Positions 35,133 through 43,510 of a DNA stretch of 64,000 bases are shown here, piece by piece; position 1 is the stretch's first letter, and the number at the start of each line of letters is the position of its first letter. The position numbers and the translations under genes were made by a program. Under the pieces are notes generated by a model. That model was not told where the DNA came from, made no database searches, and was given only the letters and a program-made list of their open reading frames with translations. The stretch covers positions 1 to 64,000 of the forward strand of contig NZ_VCEK01000007.1 in assembly GCF_005862235.1 (NCBI RefSeq), in the 5' to 3' direction. This DNA comes from Saccharomonospora piscinae. Lineage in GTDB: Bacteria > Actinomycetota > Actinomycetes > Mycobacteriales > Pseudonocardiaceae.

Positions 35133-37172
35133 ATGGGAATCGAACTGCCCGCGCAGCTCCAGGACATCGCGACCGCCACCGGGGTGAGCTGGCCGGAGGC
35201 CGACGAGGACGCGATGTGGGAGCAGGCCCGCTCGTGGCGCCAGGCCGCCGCCGAGCTGACGACCCTCGCGGGCGATGCCGACGCGGAAGCCGAGCAGGCG
35301 CTCGCCGCACTGTCCGGTCCGGTCGCGGACGCCGCCCGGTCGCGCTGGGCGCAGGTGGGTGACGCCGACACCGGCGTGCTCGCGGAAGCGGCGCGCGGGG
35401 CGACCGGCGCGGCCGACCGGCTCGACCACGCCGCCGAGCGCGTGGCGGACGCGAAGGTGGAGATCGTGCGGCAGCTCGTCGAGACGGCCAGGACCCGGGA
35501 CGCGGCGCTCGCCGCCGCCGACGCGGGACATCCTGCGGCCCTGCTCGGTGTGGACACGGTGGTGCGGGGTGCGGCGTCGGACCTCGGGGTGGTGACGAGC
35601 GAGTTGGCGGAGTCGGTCGCCGGCGGCGTGGCAGCGCCGGGGACCGGGCAGGACGACCGCGGTGCGGTGGACTCCGTGGCCGACCCGGTGGTGAACACGG
35701 TCGACGATCTCGCCACGCCGGGCGCGCCGGAGGTGGTGGTCGATGCCGTGGAGTCCCTCCAAGCCGCGGAGCCTGCGAACCCCGTAGCACCGCCGGACTC
35801 CGAGATCCCGGTGGACCCGATGGACCCTATGGGCCCGCTGGAACGGGTGCACCCGGTGGAATCGGTCCCTGTCCCGGACGTCGCCGAGGTGGTGCGCGAG
35901 CCGGACAACCCGGACACCGGGCCGATCGTCTCGCCGCACGCGCCCACGCCACCGTCAGGGCAGCCGCTGCCGGGAGGCCCCGGTCCCGCGGTCGAGGCAC
36001 CCACCCCGCCGAGCGGCACCGCGTTCGCCGGGCCGGGACAGACCCACCTGTCGGGGTTCGGTGGCCCGCCACCGGCTCCACCGCCGGGCCCCTCGCCGGG
36101 ATGGGGCGGGTACGCGCCGCCGCAGTACCCGGCCGCGCCCCCGGCGCCGCCGCAGTACGGGGCGGGGCCACCGCCCGCGCCTGGTCCCGCCTACCCGGCG
36201 GGACCCGTTCCCCCCGCGCCGCCGGTTCCCGGCAGGCCGGTGGCCGGTCCCTGGCAGGCCCCGCACCCTCCGGCGGTGCCCCCGCCGGGGGTCCAGCCAG
36301 CGCCGCAGCCGGGTGCCCAGCCGGGGCCACCACCGGGGCTGCAGCCGGGCCCGGTTCGGCCTCCCGCCCCGCCGCCCCCGGCCGCGCCGCCGCCCCCGTC
36401 GGCACCCCCGGCACCACAGCCCGCACAGCCCGCGGCACCGCAGGCGCCGCAGCCCGGTGCCGCGGCCGTGGCCGTCGGGGCCCCGAGGCGGGAGCGCGAG
36501 AGCGTGGCGGCCCTGTTCATGGTGCACATGTTCCCCATCGGGCACCTGCCGGTGGCCGCCGATCGCCCGGCGCGGCAGCTCCCCGGGCCGGAGGTGGACG
36601 ACGGGCGCGTGCTGCCGTGTTACCCGCCGCACGACCATCCCCGCTCGCCAGAGATCGATCCGGAGCACGCGCTGGCGATGCTGCGCGGAGGTGGTCGTCA
36701 TCCCGCGCCGCCGCCGGTGACGGTGCTGCCGTGCCCGCCCGAGGAGTCCGCACCACCCGACGCGCTCGGTGAACTGTCCGAGTTGGAGTGGAACCGGCGC
36801 TACCTGGTGCGGGAGGGGCCGCGCCCGGAGTACGCGTGGCCGCCTCCTGAGCGGTTCCCGGAGGGCTGTCACGAGCCGGGCGAGGCGGTGTGTCTTGCGG
36901 AGGGCACGCTGCTCGACCGGTTCGGCACCGCGCACGGGCGCGTGTTCGCCGCCGACGGAACGCCGTTCGCGCACCGTTGCCTGCCGCCGGCACACCGCGA
37001 GAGCGGCTACCGGCGATACCGCGTGCTCCGCGAGCTGCCCGTCTGGCAGGCGGTGTCGGCGCCGTGGTTCGGGCAGCCCGGTGGCGGGACGCGGTACCGC
37101 GCGATGTACTCGGCCGCCGAGCTGGTGGTGCTCGGGTACCTGGCGGACATCACGTTCGAGGAGAGGGCATGA
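35133..37172 (+). CDS. TNT-domain (NAD+ glycohydrolase-type) toxin with WXG-like N-terminus and Pro-rich linker
   Basis: 679 residues from the ATG at 35133. Residues ~20-170 form a helical WXG/ESX-like module (VSWPEADEDAMWEQARSWRQAA). Residues ~290-450 are a very Pro-rich linker (PPxP repeats). Residues ~570-675 resemble the tuberculosis necrotizing toxin (TNT) domain of CpnT: TLLDRFGTAHGRVFAADGTPF, HRCLPPAHRESGYRRYRV, LPVWQAVSAPWFGQPGGGTRY. TNT enzymes hydrolyse NAD+ and kill cells. In CpnT a Gln in the GGGxQ motif is required (recalled); here that position reads Arg, so activity may be altered. A small gene follows with ATGA overlap, typical of an immunity protein. Export is probably by a type VII system not seen in this window. 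Confidence 0.85.
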   Translation: MGIELPAQLQDIATATGVSWPEADEDAMWEQARSWRQAAAELTTLAGDADAEAEQALAALSGPVADAARSRWAQVGDADTGVLAEAARGATGAADRLDHAAERVADAKVEIVRQLVETARTRDAALAAADAGHPAALLGVDTVVRGAASDLGVVTSELAESVAGGVAAPGTGQDDRGAVDSVADPVVNTVDDLATPGAPEVVVDAVESLQAAEPANPVAPPDSEIPVDPMDPMGPLERVHPVESVPVPDVAEVVREPDNPDTGPIVSPHAPTPPSGQPLPGGPGPAVEAPTPPSGTAFAGPGQTHLSGFGGPPPAPPPGPSPGWGGYAPPQYPAAPPAPPQYGAGPPPAPGPAYPAGPVPPAPPVPGRPVAGPWQAPHPPAVPPPGVQPAPQPGAQPGPPPGLQPGPVRPPAPPPPAAPPPPSAPPAPQPAQPAAPQAPQPGAAAVAVGAPRRERESVAALFMVHMFPIGHLPVAADRPARQLPGPEVDDGRVLPCYPPHDHPRSPEIDPEHALAMLRGGGRHPAPPPVTVLPCPPEESAPPDALGELSELEWNRRYLVREGPRPEYAWPPPERFPEGCHEPGEAVCLAEGTLLDRFGTAHGRVFAADGTPFAHRCLPPAHRESGYRRYRVLRELPVWQAVSAPWFGQPGGGTRYRAMYSAAELVVLGYLADITFEERA

Positions 37173-37441
37173 ACACCGAGTCGATCAAGCGGTGGCTGGA
37201 CGCCGTCGGGGTGCCGGGCGAGGTCGTCTCGATCGGGAGCGAGACCGACAACGCCTGGTGCCTGCTCCGCACCGGAGAGCAGGGCGAGAGCGGCGAGATC
37301 GCCTGGGAGGTGTTCTGGCGTGAGCAGGGCAACCGCTACGACTGGGCACGGTTCTCCAACGAGCAGGTCGCCTGTCACTACCTGTTCGGCCGCCTCGCGT
37401 GGGCGCAGGTGGCGCGCGGTGCGGTGGGGGTCCTGCCCTGA
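37169..37441 (+). CDS. Putative immunity protein of the TNT toxin
   Basis: 90 residues from the ATG at 37169, overlapping the toxin stop (ATGA). Acidic and soluble: SIKRWLDAVGVPGEVVSIGSETDNAWCLL, EIAWEVFWREQGNRYDWARFSNEQVACHYLFGRLAWAQV. There is no signal peptide. Size, position and coupling match immunity genes of polymorphic toxins; in M. tuberculosis the TNT antitoxin IFT (Rv3902c) lies directly after cpnT (recalled). Sequence homology to IFT is not established here. Confidence 0.75.
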   Translation: MNTESIKRWLDAVGVPGEVVSIGSETDNAWCLLRTGEQGESGEIAWEVFWREQGNRYDWARFSNEQVACHYLFGRLAWAQVARGAVGVLP

Positions 37442-37459
37442 GGCGGGCCCCGGCGCCGC

Positions 37460-38260
37460 TCAGCGCGCCGGTACGTCGCCGAGCAGCGTCAGCGCGGTGT
37501 CGTGGAGCAGCCGGTTGGTCGACAGGGCCGAGCCGCCGTCGAAACCGGGCGCGCCGGACAGATCGCTGAACCGGCCGCCCGCCTCGGAGACCAGGACCCG
37601 CACCGCGGCGACGTCCCACGGGCTCACGACGGGTTCCACCGCGATGTCGAGAGCGCCCTCGGCCACGAGGCAGTGCTGCCAGAAGTCGCCGTAGGCGCGG
37701 CTCTCCCAGCAGGCGTCCACGAGCCGCAGATAGGCGTCGCGGGAGTGGTGCTCGACCCACGAGCCCAGGTCGGTGGTCGACACCGTGGCGTCCCCGATCG
37801 CCGCGACCCCGGACACCATGGTGCGGCGCTCGCCCGCCGCGTCCCGCACCCACGCGCCGCCCTCGGCCTGCGCCCACCAGCGCCTGCCGAGCAGCGGTGC
37901 GCTGACCATGCCGACCACCGGCGTGCCGTCCTCGACCAGCGCGATGAGCGTGGCCCACACCGGCACGCCGCGCAGGAAGTTCTTCGTGCCGTCGATCGGG
38001 TCGACGACCCACACGCGACCGGCCGCCGTGGTGGAACCGCCACGCTCCTCGCCCGCCACCGCGTCGCCGGGCCGCTCGGCGGCCAGCAGCTCGCGCACGG
38101 CGTCCTCGACGGCCGTGTCGGCGTCGGTCACGGGGGTGCGATCGGGCTTGCGGTCCACGCTCAGATCCAGCGCCCGGAAGCGCGACGTGGTGATCGCGTC
38201 GGCGGCGTCGGCCAGCCGCTGGGCCAAGGTGAGGTCAACGGAGTATCGCAACACGGTCAC
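37460..38260 (-). CDS. hisN: Inositol monophosphatase family protein, HisN-like histidinol-phosphatase
   Basis: 266 residues from a GTG at 38258-38260 (GTG 38254 and TTG 38251 are close alternatives). IMPase-fold motifs: VTDADTAVEDAVRELL, GEERGG (metal Glu), VVDPIDGTKNFLRGVPVWATLIAL (DPIDGT metal loop) and the late VVSPWDVAAVRVLVSEAGG. The FRALDLSVDRKPDRTPVTDAD beginning and GTKNFLRG are the HisN subgroup pattern used by actinobacteria for histidinol phosphate, so histidine biosynthesis is the best guess; other phosphomonoesters are possible. It is divergent from the response-regulator gene, 36 bases apart. Confidence 0.85.
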   Translation of the reverse strand: MTVLRYSVDLTLAQRLADAADAITTSRFRALDLSVDRKPDRTPVTDADTAVEDAVRELLAAERPGDAVAGEERGGSTTAAGRVWVVDPIDGTKNFLRGVPVWATLIALVEDGTPVVGMVSAPLLGRRWWAQAEGGAWVRDAAGERRTMVSGVAAIGDATVSTTDLGSWVEHHSRDAYLRLVDACWESRAYGDFWQHCLVAEGALDIAVEPVVSPWDVAAVRVLVSEAGGRFSDLSGAPGFDGGSALSTNRLLHDTALTLLGDVPAR

Positions 38261-38296
38261 GATAGTTTCATGTCGGCGCGCCGTAAGGTTGGCACG

Positions 38297-38995
38297 GTGA
38301 GCGTGGTCCTCCTTGCCGAAGACGATCCGGCGATCGCCGAACCGCTGTCGCGTGCGTTGCGCCGGGAGGGGTACGAGGTCGCCGTGGTGGCCGACGGTCC
38401 TTCGGCGCTGGACCGGTCCGCGAGCCACCGCGTCGACCTGCTGGTGCTGGATCTGGGGTTGCCGGGCATGGACGGCCTCGAGGTGTGCCGCAGGCTGCGC
38501 GCCACCGACCGGGGGCTGCCGGTGCTGATGCTGACGGCGCGGACCGACGAGGTGGACTTCGTCGTCGGACTCGACGCGGGCGCCGACGACTACGTGGCCA
38601 AGCCGTTCCGGCTGGCCGAGCTGCTGGCGCGCATCCGGGCGCTGTTGCGCAGGCGGGTGCCGGAGGTGCTGGAGTGCGGCGGGGTCCGCATGGACGTCGC
38701 GGGCCGGGTGGTCACCGTGGGCGGCTCCGAGGTCGCGCTGGCGAACAAGGAGTTCGAGCTGCTGCGGGTGCTGCTGACCAGGGCGGGACAGGTCGTGAGC
38801 CGGGAGGAGATCCTGGCGGAGGTGTGGAACGATCTCGACCCGCAGACGTCGAAGACGTCGAAGACGCTCGACATGCACATGTCGTGGCTGCGGCGCAAGC
38901 TGGCGCGCGCCCGCTCCGACGGTACGGGCCGGCGCTCCGGTGACGAGGCCATCGCCACGGTGCGCGGGGTCGGGTTCCGGTTCAACACGGACTGA
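38297..38995 (+). CDS. OmpR-family response regulator
   Basis: 232 residues from the GTG at 38297. Receiver: VVLLAEDDPAIAEPL (acidic pair), LLVLDLGLPGMDGLEV (phospho-Asp at about residue 52), MLTART and the KPF Lys. The effector domain is winged-helix: FELLRVLLTRAGQVVSREEILAEVWND, LDMHMSWLRRKL, TVRGVGFRF. DPQTSKTSKTLDMH is slightly longer than usual in the recognition region. It pairs with the histidine kinase 6 bases downstream. The stimulus is not evident. Confidence 0.93.
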   Translation: MSVVLLAEDDPAIAEPLSRALRREGYEVAVVADGPSALDRSASHRVDLLVLDLGLPGMDGLEVCRRLRATDRGLPVLMLTARTDEVDFVVGLDAGADDYVAKPFRLAELLARIRALLRRRVPEVLECGGVRMDVAGRVVTVGGSEVALANKEFELLRVLLTRAGQVVSREEILAEVWNDLDPQTSKTSKTLDMHMSWLRRKLARARSDGTGRRSGDEAIATVRGVGFRFNTD

Positions 38996-39001
38996 ACCGC
39001 C

Positions 39002-40291
39002 ATGCGCCGCCGCATCCTGCTCGCCATCCTGCTCGCCGTCGCCGTGACGGGGGTGGCCCTCGGTGTCCCGCTCGGGGTGACCGGGTGGCTGCTCGTCGAC
39101 AACCTCACCCGCGACGATCTGGCGTCCAGTGCCCAGCGCATCGCGGCCATACTCGACGACCAGCTGGCCGACGGCCGCAGCCTCGACCTCGGCCCGGTGC
39201 GGGTGGCGGTGCCCGAGAACGGGAGCCTCACCGTGCTGCGGCCCGACGCGCCACCGATGCGGTACGGCACCGACCCCGGCAGCGGTGACGACGTGGTCGT
39301 CGAGACGGTGCCGATCGCGCAGAACGGCACCGTGCGGCTGGAGATCCCCGCCGAGCCGATGCACACCCAGCAGAGCCAGGTCGCGGCGGCGGTGCTGCTG
39401 CTGGTGGTGTTGTCGGTGGGCACGGGCACGGTGGTGGCGACCGTCACCGCCCGCAGGCTCGCCAGGCCCCTGCGGCACGTCGCCGACCGGGCGGCCCGGC
39501 TCGGCGGCGGCGACTTCCGGCCGGACACCCGGCGCTACGAGGTGCCCGAACTCGACATGGTCGCCGACGCGCTGGATGCCTCGGCCACGGCGCTGGCCCA
39601 GCTCGTGCAGCGGGAGCGGCAGCTCGTGGGCGACGTGTCCCATCAGCTCCGCAGCCGCCTGACCGCCCTCCAGTTGCGCCTGGAGGCCCTGACCGCGCAC
39701 GAGGACACGGAGGTCGTCGAGTCGGCGCGGGCGGCGCAGGAACAGGCCGACCGGCTGGCGGCCGTGCTCGACGAGTTGCTGGCCGCCGCGCGTGCCGCGA
39801 GCGAGGTGGGTGCCGAGGCCCTCGACGTCGGCGAACTGCTCGGTGAGGTGGTCGACGAGTGGCGGCACCTGTTCCGGCGGCACAACCGCGCCCTGCGGCT
39901 TCGGGCGGCCGAGGGCCTGCGGGTGCGGGCCACACCGGGACGGCTGCGGGAGGTGCTGGGCGTGCTGTTGGACAACGCGGTCAAGCACGGTGCCGGTGCG
40001 GTGACGGTGACCGCGCGGCGCGGCGACGACGACGGCACGGTCGTCGTGCAGGTGCAGGACGCCGGAGCGGGCATCCCGGACGACCTCGCGGCGTACGTGT
40101 TCGAGCGCGGCTTCTCCGGCAGCGGCTCGACGGGCCTGGGCCTCGCGCTCGCGCGGGCACTGGCCGAGGCCGACGGCGGGCGGCTTGAGCTGTCCCGGAA
40201 GCAGCCCGCGACGTTCAGCCTCTTCCTGCGGGTGCCGAGGCCGAGTGACGTCGCCGGGGTCAGCTGGCCCGCCGAACGGGTGCCCCGGTAG
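39002..40291 (+). CDS. Two-component sensor histidine kinase
   Basis: 429 residues. Transmembrane helix 1 (ILLAILLAVAVTGVALGVPLGVTGWLLV), a ~100-residue external sensor, helix 2 (VAAAVLLLVVLSVGTGTVVATV, about 124-145), HAMP (ARRLARPLRHVADRAARLGGGDF), HisKA with VGDVSHQLRSRLTALQLRLEAL (phospho-His), and HATPase with LGVLLDNAVKHG, DAGAGIPDD and GSTGLGLALARALAEADGG. It is an orthodox kinase partner of the upstream OmpR-type regulator. The external sensor has no cysteine pair or named fold I recognise. Confidence 0.93.
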   Translation: MRRRILLAILLAVAVTGVALGVPLGVTGWLLVDNLTRDDLASSAQRIAAILDDQLADGRSLDLGPVRVAVPENGSLTVLRPDAPPMRYGTDPGSGDDVVVETVPIAQNGTVRLEIPAEPMHTQQSQVAAAVLLLVVLSVGTGTVVATVTARRLARPLRHVADRAARLGGGDFRPDTRRYEVPELDMVADALDASATALAQLVQRERQLVGDVSHQLRSRLTALQLRLEALTAHEDTEVVESARAAQEQADRLAAVLDELLAAARAASEVGAEALDVGELLGEVVDEWRHLFRRHNRALRLRAAEGLRVRATPGRLREVLGVLLDNAVKHGAGAVTVTARRGDDDGTVVVQVQDAGAGIPDDLAAYVFERGFSGSGSTGLGLALARALAEADGGRLELSRKQPATFSLFLRVPRPSDVAGVSWPAERVPR

Positions 40292-40309
40292 CGCGAGCCG
40301 GGACGCGGG

Positions 40310-40843
40310 TCAGCCGCTGCGGGCCGGTTCCTCGGCGGTGGTGTCGCGGCGGTGGTGACCCAGCTCGTCGGGAAAGACCCAGCGGCGGAAACCCCAGAAC
40401 CGGAACGCCATCGCCAGCAGCATGCCGATGATTGAGCCGCTGGTGAAGTCGGCGACCTCCTGCACGAGCAGCGACACGTGCGGTACCTCCAGGTCCAGCA
40501 CGTAGCGCGAGGTGTACAGCGGCACGAGGTTGATCGCGATGGCCACTCCGCTGACGAGGAAGAACAGGGTGGCTTCGTGGGCTCGTTCCCGGCCGCCCCT
40601 GGTGCGGAACGACCACTCGCGGTTGAGCACGTACGACGCGATGGTCGCGACGATGATGGCGATGGCCTTCGCCGTGGTGGGTTTCGTGTCCAGGACGGTG
40701 AGTTTGAGCAGGTACCAGACTCCGTTGTCGACCACGAAGGTCGTACTGCCCACGACCGCGAACTTCAACAGCTCCCGGTGCCTGACCAGCAACGACCGTA
40801 GCGGTGCCGGTACGCGGGCGAGAACGGTTTCGACGACGGCCAC
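40310..40843 (-). CDS. GtrA family membrane protein
   Basis: 177 residues from a GTG at 40841-40843. Four helices fit GtrA: LLKFAVVGSTTFVVDNGVWYLL (the conserved F-x-x-V-G motif), AIAIIVATIASYVLNREWSFR (NRxWxF motif), ATLFFLVSGVAIAINLVPLY, and SGSIIGMLLAMAFRFWGFRRWVF (NF/xRFW-x-F). GtrA proteins are proposed lipid-linked sugar translocases for glycosylated envelope polymers. It is the counterpart of Rv3277, next to purK in mycobacteria (recalled). It follows the ECF sigma fusion gene by 9 bases on the same strand. Confidence 0.92.
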   Translation of the reverse strand: MAVVETVLARVPAPLRSLLVRHRELLKFAVVGSTTFVVDNGVWYLLKLTVLDTKPTTAKAIAIIVATIASYVLNREWSFRTRGGRERAHEATLFFLVSGVAIAINLVPLYTSRYVLDLEVPHVSLLVQEVADFTSGSIIGMLLAMAFRFWGFRRWVFPDELGHHRRDTTAEEPARSG

Positions 40844-40852
40844 GACCGCAGT

Positions 40853-43258
40853 CTACGCAGATCGGCGTGATGATCCGGTTGACCCGGCACGGCGGGGCAG
40901 CAGCCGCCGCAACACGGAGCCGAGTGTCGACGGCGGGTCGTCGCTGGTCGTCGGCGGGGTGACGGTGCTGTCGATGCTCTCCGAGGGGGTGCCCGCGCCG
41001 TCCGGTGCCGGGGACTCGGCAGTGGCCCCGGCGGGCGGGGTGGATGACGTCGAGGGCGTCGCCGGGGGCGCGGGGACGTCGTGCTCGTCGTCTTCGGCGC
41101 CCTCGGCGTCCTCCGGGAGGCGGACGAGCTCCACGGTCTCCGTCGCGGTGTGGTCGCCGACGGTGCCGGTGACCGTGAGCGTGCCGTCGGCGCCGGTGCC
41201 GCGCACGCGGGTCCACAGCCGCACTTCGTCACCGGGGTCGAGCGGGTCCCGTGCCGTGCAGCGCAGCGGCTCACGCTCGGCGCAGGTCAGGCCATGCGAC
41301 GCCAGCACCCGGGCCGGCACGTCCAGCCGGACGTTCGCCTCGCCGTCCCGCACCCCGTCGTTGCGCAGTTCCACGAACACGTACCGGCCGAGCGTGGGGT
41401 GGACGTGCAGCAGTGCTTCCGCGCCGGTGATCGCGACCGGGACGGTGAAGCGCACCGGCTCGGAGCCCTCGACCCGCACGACCCCCTCGACCTCGGCTGA
41501 CTCGGCCTCGCGTGCGGCCCGCAGGTGGAAGCGCAGCACCGCGGACTCGTCGGGGCCGAGTGCCTCGGGGACCGCGCACGCGACGGTGCCGTGACTGTCC
41601 TGGCCGTCCTGGCCCTCCGCGCCTCCGACGGGGGGACAGTCGGTCGCCGGGCCGGTGCCGGTGGTGCGCAGGATCGGGCCCGGCACGGCGCCGCGCGGCG
41701 CGGCGTTTCCGGCCCCACCCTCGTTGCCCTCGTCGCCCTCGTCGCTGTCGGCATTGTCGTCGCTGCCGGGGGCGACGGCGGTGACTCCCTCGGGCAGGGC
41801 CAGTTCGACGGTGGCCCGGTCGGCGGGAGCATCGCCGTCGTTGCGGACGGTGATCTCCAGCACGCCGACCTCACCGCCCGCGTCGAGCGCCACTCCGTCC
41901 TCCGGAACGGAAGCCAGGACCTGCGGCTTCGGTTCCTCGGGCGGCGTGTCGTCGCCGGACTCGTCGTCGTCGCTGTCGTCGTTCTCGCCGCCGTCGTCGG
42001 GTGGTGGAGCGGGTGGGGTGGGCTCCGGCGTTTCCGGAGTCTCCGGAGTCTCCGGGGTTTCCGGAGGTTCCGGGGGCGGCGGCGGCAGCGGCGCGGGCGG
42101 GATCGGCGCCGGAGGCTCGGGCGGCTGGTAGGAGCCCGCGTCCGGTCGTGGCACCGGCAACGGCGGCAGCGTGGGGCGCGGTGGCCGCTCGCTCGACGGT
42201 GTGGGCGGTGTGGACGGCGGTACCGGCGGTGGCGCCGGGGAGACGGCGGACGGCGGCGAACTCTCCGGTGCCGACGGCCGGTGGGCCACCGTCCTCGCGC
42301 CGAGCCCTCCGGAGGTCAGCGCGACCGCGATCGCCGTGGCCAGCGCCACGCCGGACACCGCGACGCCGAGGAACTGCCGGGGCCCGGTGTCGGCGCCGCC
42401 CGCGCCCGCCGAGGCGAGCGTGGCTGCCGCCGCCGGAGTGCTCCCGCCGCCCACGGCCAGGTAGCCGAACGCCGACGTTCCCAGCACGAGGAAGGCCACC
42501 ACCCCGCGCAGGGAGGCGTTGACGTCGGCGAGTTCGGCCGCGAGCGCCCGGCAGCGCGCGCAGTGGTCGAGGTGCTGTTCCACCTGGGCTCGTTCCCGCA
42601 CGGCCAGCCCGTCGCGGGTCCACGCGCCGAGCTTGGTCGCCGTCGCCCGGCACCGCTGGGCCGAGGTCTCCGCGAGGTGCGCCTGGAGGTACTCCTGCCG
42701 CAGCCCTTCGCGGGCGCGGTACGCCAGTGCGGACACGCCGTTGGCCGACAGGCCGAGCAGCGGGCCGACCTCCGCGTGCGGCTGCTGCTCGATCACCGTG
42801 TGCCACAGCACCGCCTGCCAGCGTTCGGGAAGCCGGAAGAACGCCCGCGCGACGAGGCTGTGTTCCAGCTCGGCCAGCGCCGGGTCCGGGAACGCCGCCG
42901 TCAGCGCACCGGCAGCGGCGGACGCCTCCGCCGTGGCGCCGACGTCGCCGGTCGGGCGTACGCGGCCTGCGTTCCTGGCGCGGGCATAGCCCGTGTGGCG
43001 CACCGTGGTCAGCAGGTACGCGCGGAACGCGCTGTCCGGTCCCCGGCCGTCCCGCAGGATGTCGAGCACCTTCGCGAAGGACTCCGACACCACGTCGTCG
43101 GCGTCGGCGGCGGTGGGACACACCTGCCGGGCCATCCGGGAGGCGGCCTCCGCGTGGCGTTCGTAGAGGGTTCCGTACTCCTCGATCCTGCCCGCGCGCA
43201 CCGACGCGATGAGGTCGGCGTCGCTGCGACCGTGCGGCTCGGGGGAGTCGGTGGTCAC
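40853..43258 (-). CDS. ECF sigma factor fused to zinc-finger anti-sigma-like segment, membrane helices and long C-terminal region
   Basis: 801 residues. Sigma region 2 at ~12-95 (LYERHAEAASRMARQVCPTAADADDVVSESFAKVL) and region 4 at ~130-190 (FRLPERWQAVLWHTVIEQQPHAEVGPLLGLSANGVSALAYRAREGLR). A HxxxCxxC zinc finger (H229, C233, C236) follows, as in ZAS anti-sigma factors. Two hydrophobic segments lie at ~251-270 and 296-317. A Pro/Glu-rich linker (~325-450, with PETPET repeats) leads to three or more beta-rich CARDB/DUF11-like modules (VLEITVRNDGDAPADRATVELALPEG; VFVELRNDG). It looks like a self-contained sigma/anti-sigma/sensor polypeptide. One or two membrane passes decide whether the C-terminus is outside. 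Confidence 0.85.
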   Translation of the reverse strand: MTTDSPEPHGRSDADLIASVRAGRIEEYGTLYERHAEAASRMARQVCPTAADADDVVSESFAKVLDILRDGRGPDSAFRAYLLTTVRHTGYARARNAGRVRPTGDVGATAEASAAAGALTAAFPDPALAELEHSLVARAFFRLPERWQAVLWHTVIEQQPHAEVGPLLGLSANGVSALAYRAREGLRQEYLQAHLAETSAQRCRATATKLGAWTRDGLAVRERAQVEQHLDHCARCRALAAELADVNASLRGVVAFLVLGTSAFGYLAVGGGSTPAAAATLASAGAGGADTGPRQFLGVAVSGVALATAIAVALTSGGLGARTVAHRPSAPESSPPSAVSPAPPPVPPSTPPTPSSERPPRPTLPPLPVPRPDAGSYQPPEPPAPIPPAPLPPPPPEPPETPETPETPETPEPTPPAPPPDDGGENDDSDDDESGDDTPPEEPKPQVLASVPEDGVALDAGGEVGVLEITVRNDGDAPADRATVELALPEGVTAVAPGSDDNADSDEGDEGNEGGAGNAAPRGAVPGPILRTTGTGPATDCPPVGGAEGQDGQDSHGTVACAVPEALGPDESAVLRFHLRAAREAESAEVEGVVRVEGSEPVRFTVPVAITGAEALLHVHPTLGRYVFVELRNDGVRDGEANVRLDVPARVLASHGLTCAEREPLRCTARDPLDPGDEVRLWTRVRGTGADGTLTVTGTVGDHTATETVELVRLPEDAEGAEDDEHDVPAPPATPSTSSTPPAGATAESPAPDGAGTPSESIDSTVTPPTTSDDPPSTLGSVLRRLLPRRAGSTGSSRRSA

Positions 43259-43510
43259 GGCTGTCCTTCCTGCGCGGCGGGTGAACCCTGTCGTGCGGCC
43301 CGGTCAGTGTGCCGGACCCGTCCGAGCAGAGCATGCCTTGGGTCGGGCCCCGCCGGAACCGTCGCGTTCGCCTTCACTCCATCGGGCGATGTCCGGGCTG
43401 CGCCGGTCGTGGTTCGCCCCTGCAGCGCGGGTTGGGCGCCTCCGGAGTGCCCGGGCGTGGTTTCCTAAGTGTCGTGAGGCAGAACCCGGGTGACGAGTGG
43501 TGACGCGCTG
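43259..43510. other. 252-bp gap between the ECF fusion and the GT87 gene
   Basis: Divergent promoter region for the sigma-factor fusion (minus) and the mannosyltransferase (plus). No gene, terminator or clear dyad is seen. A short less-GC-rich stretch TGGTTTCCTAAGTGTCG (about 43459-43475) is the best promoter candidate for the plus-strand gene. Confidence 0.35.
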
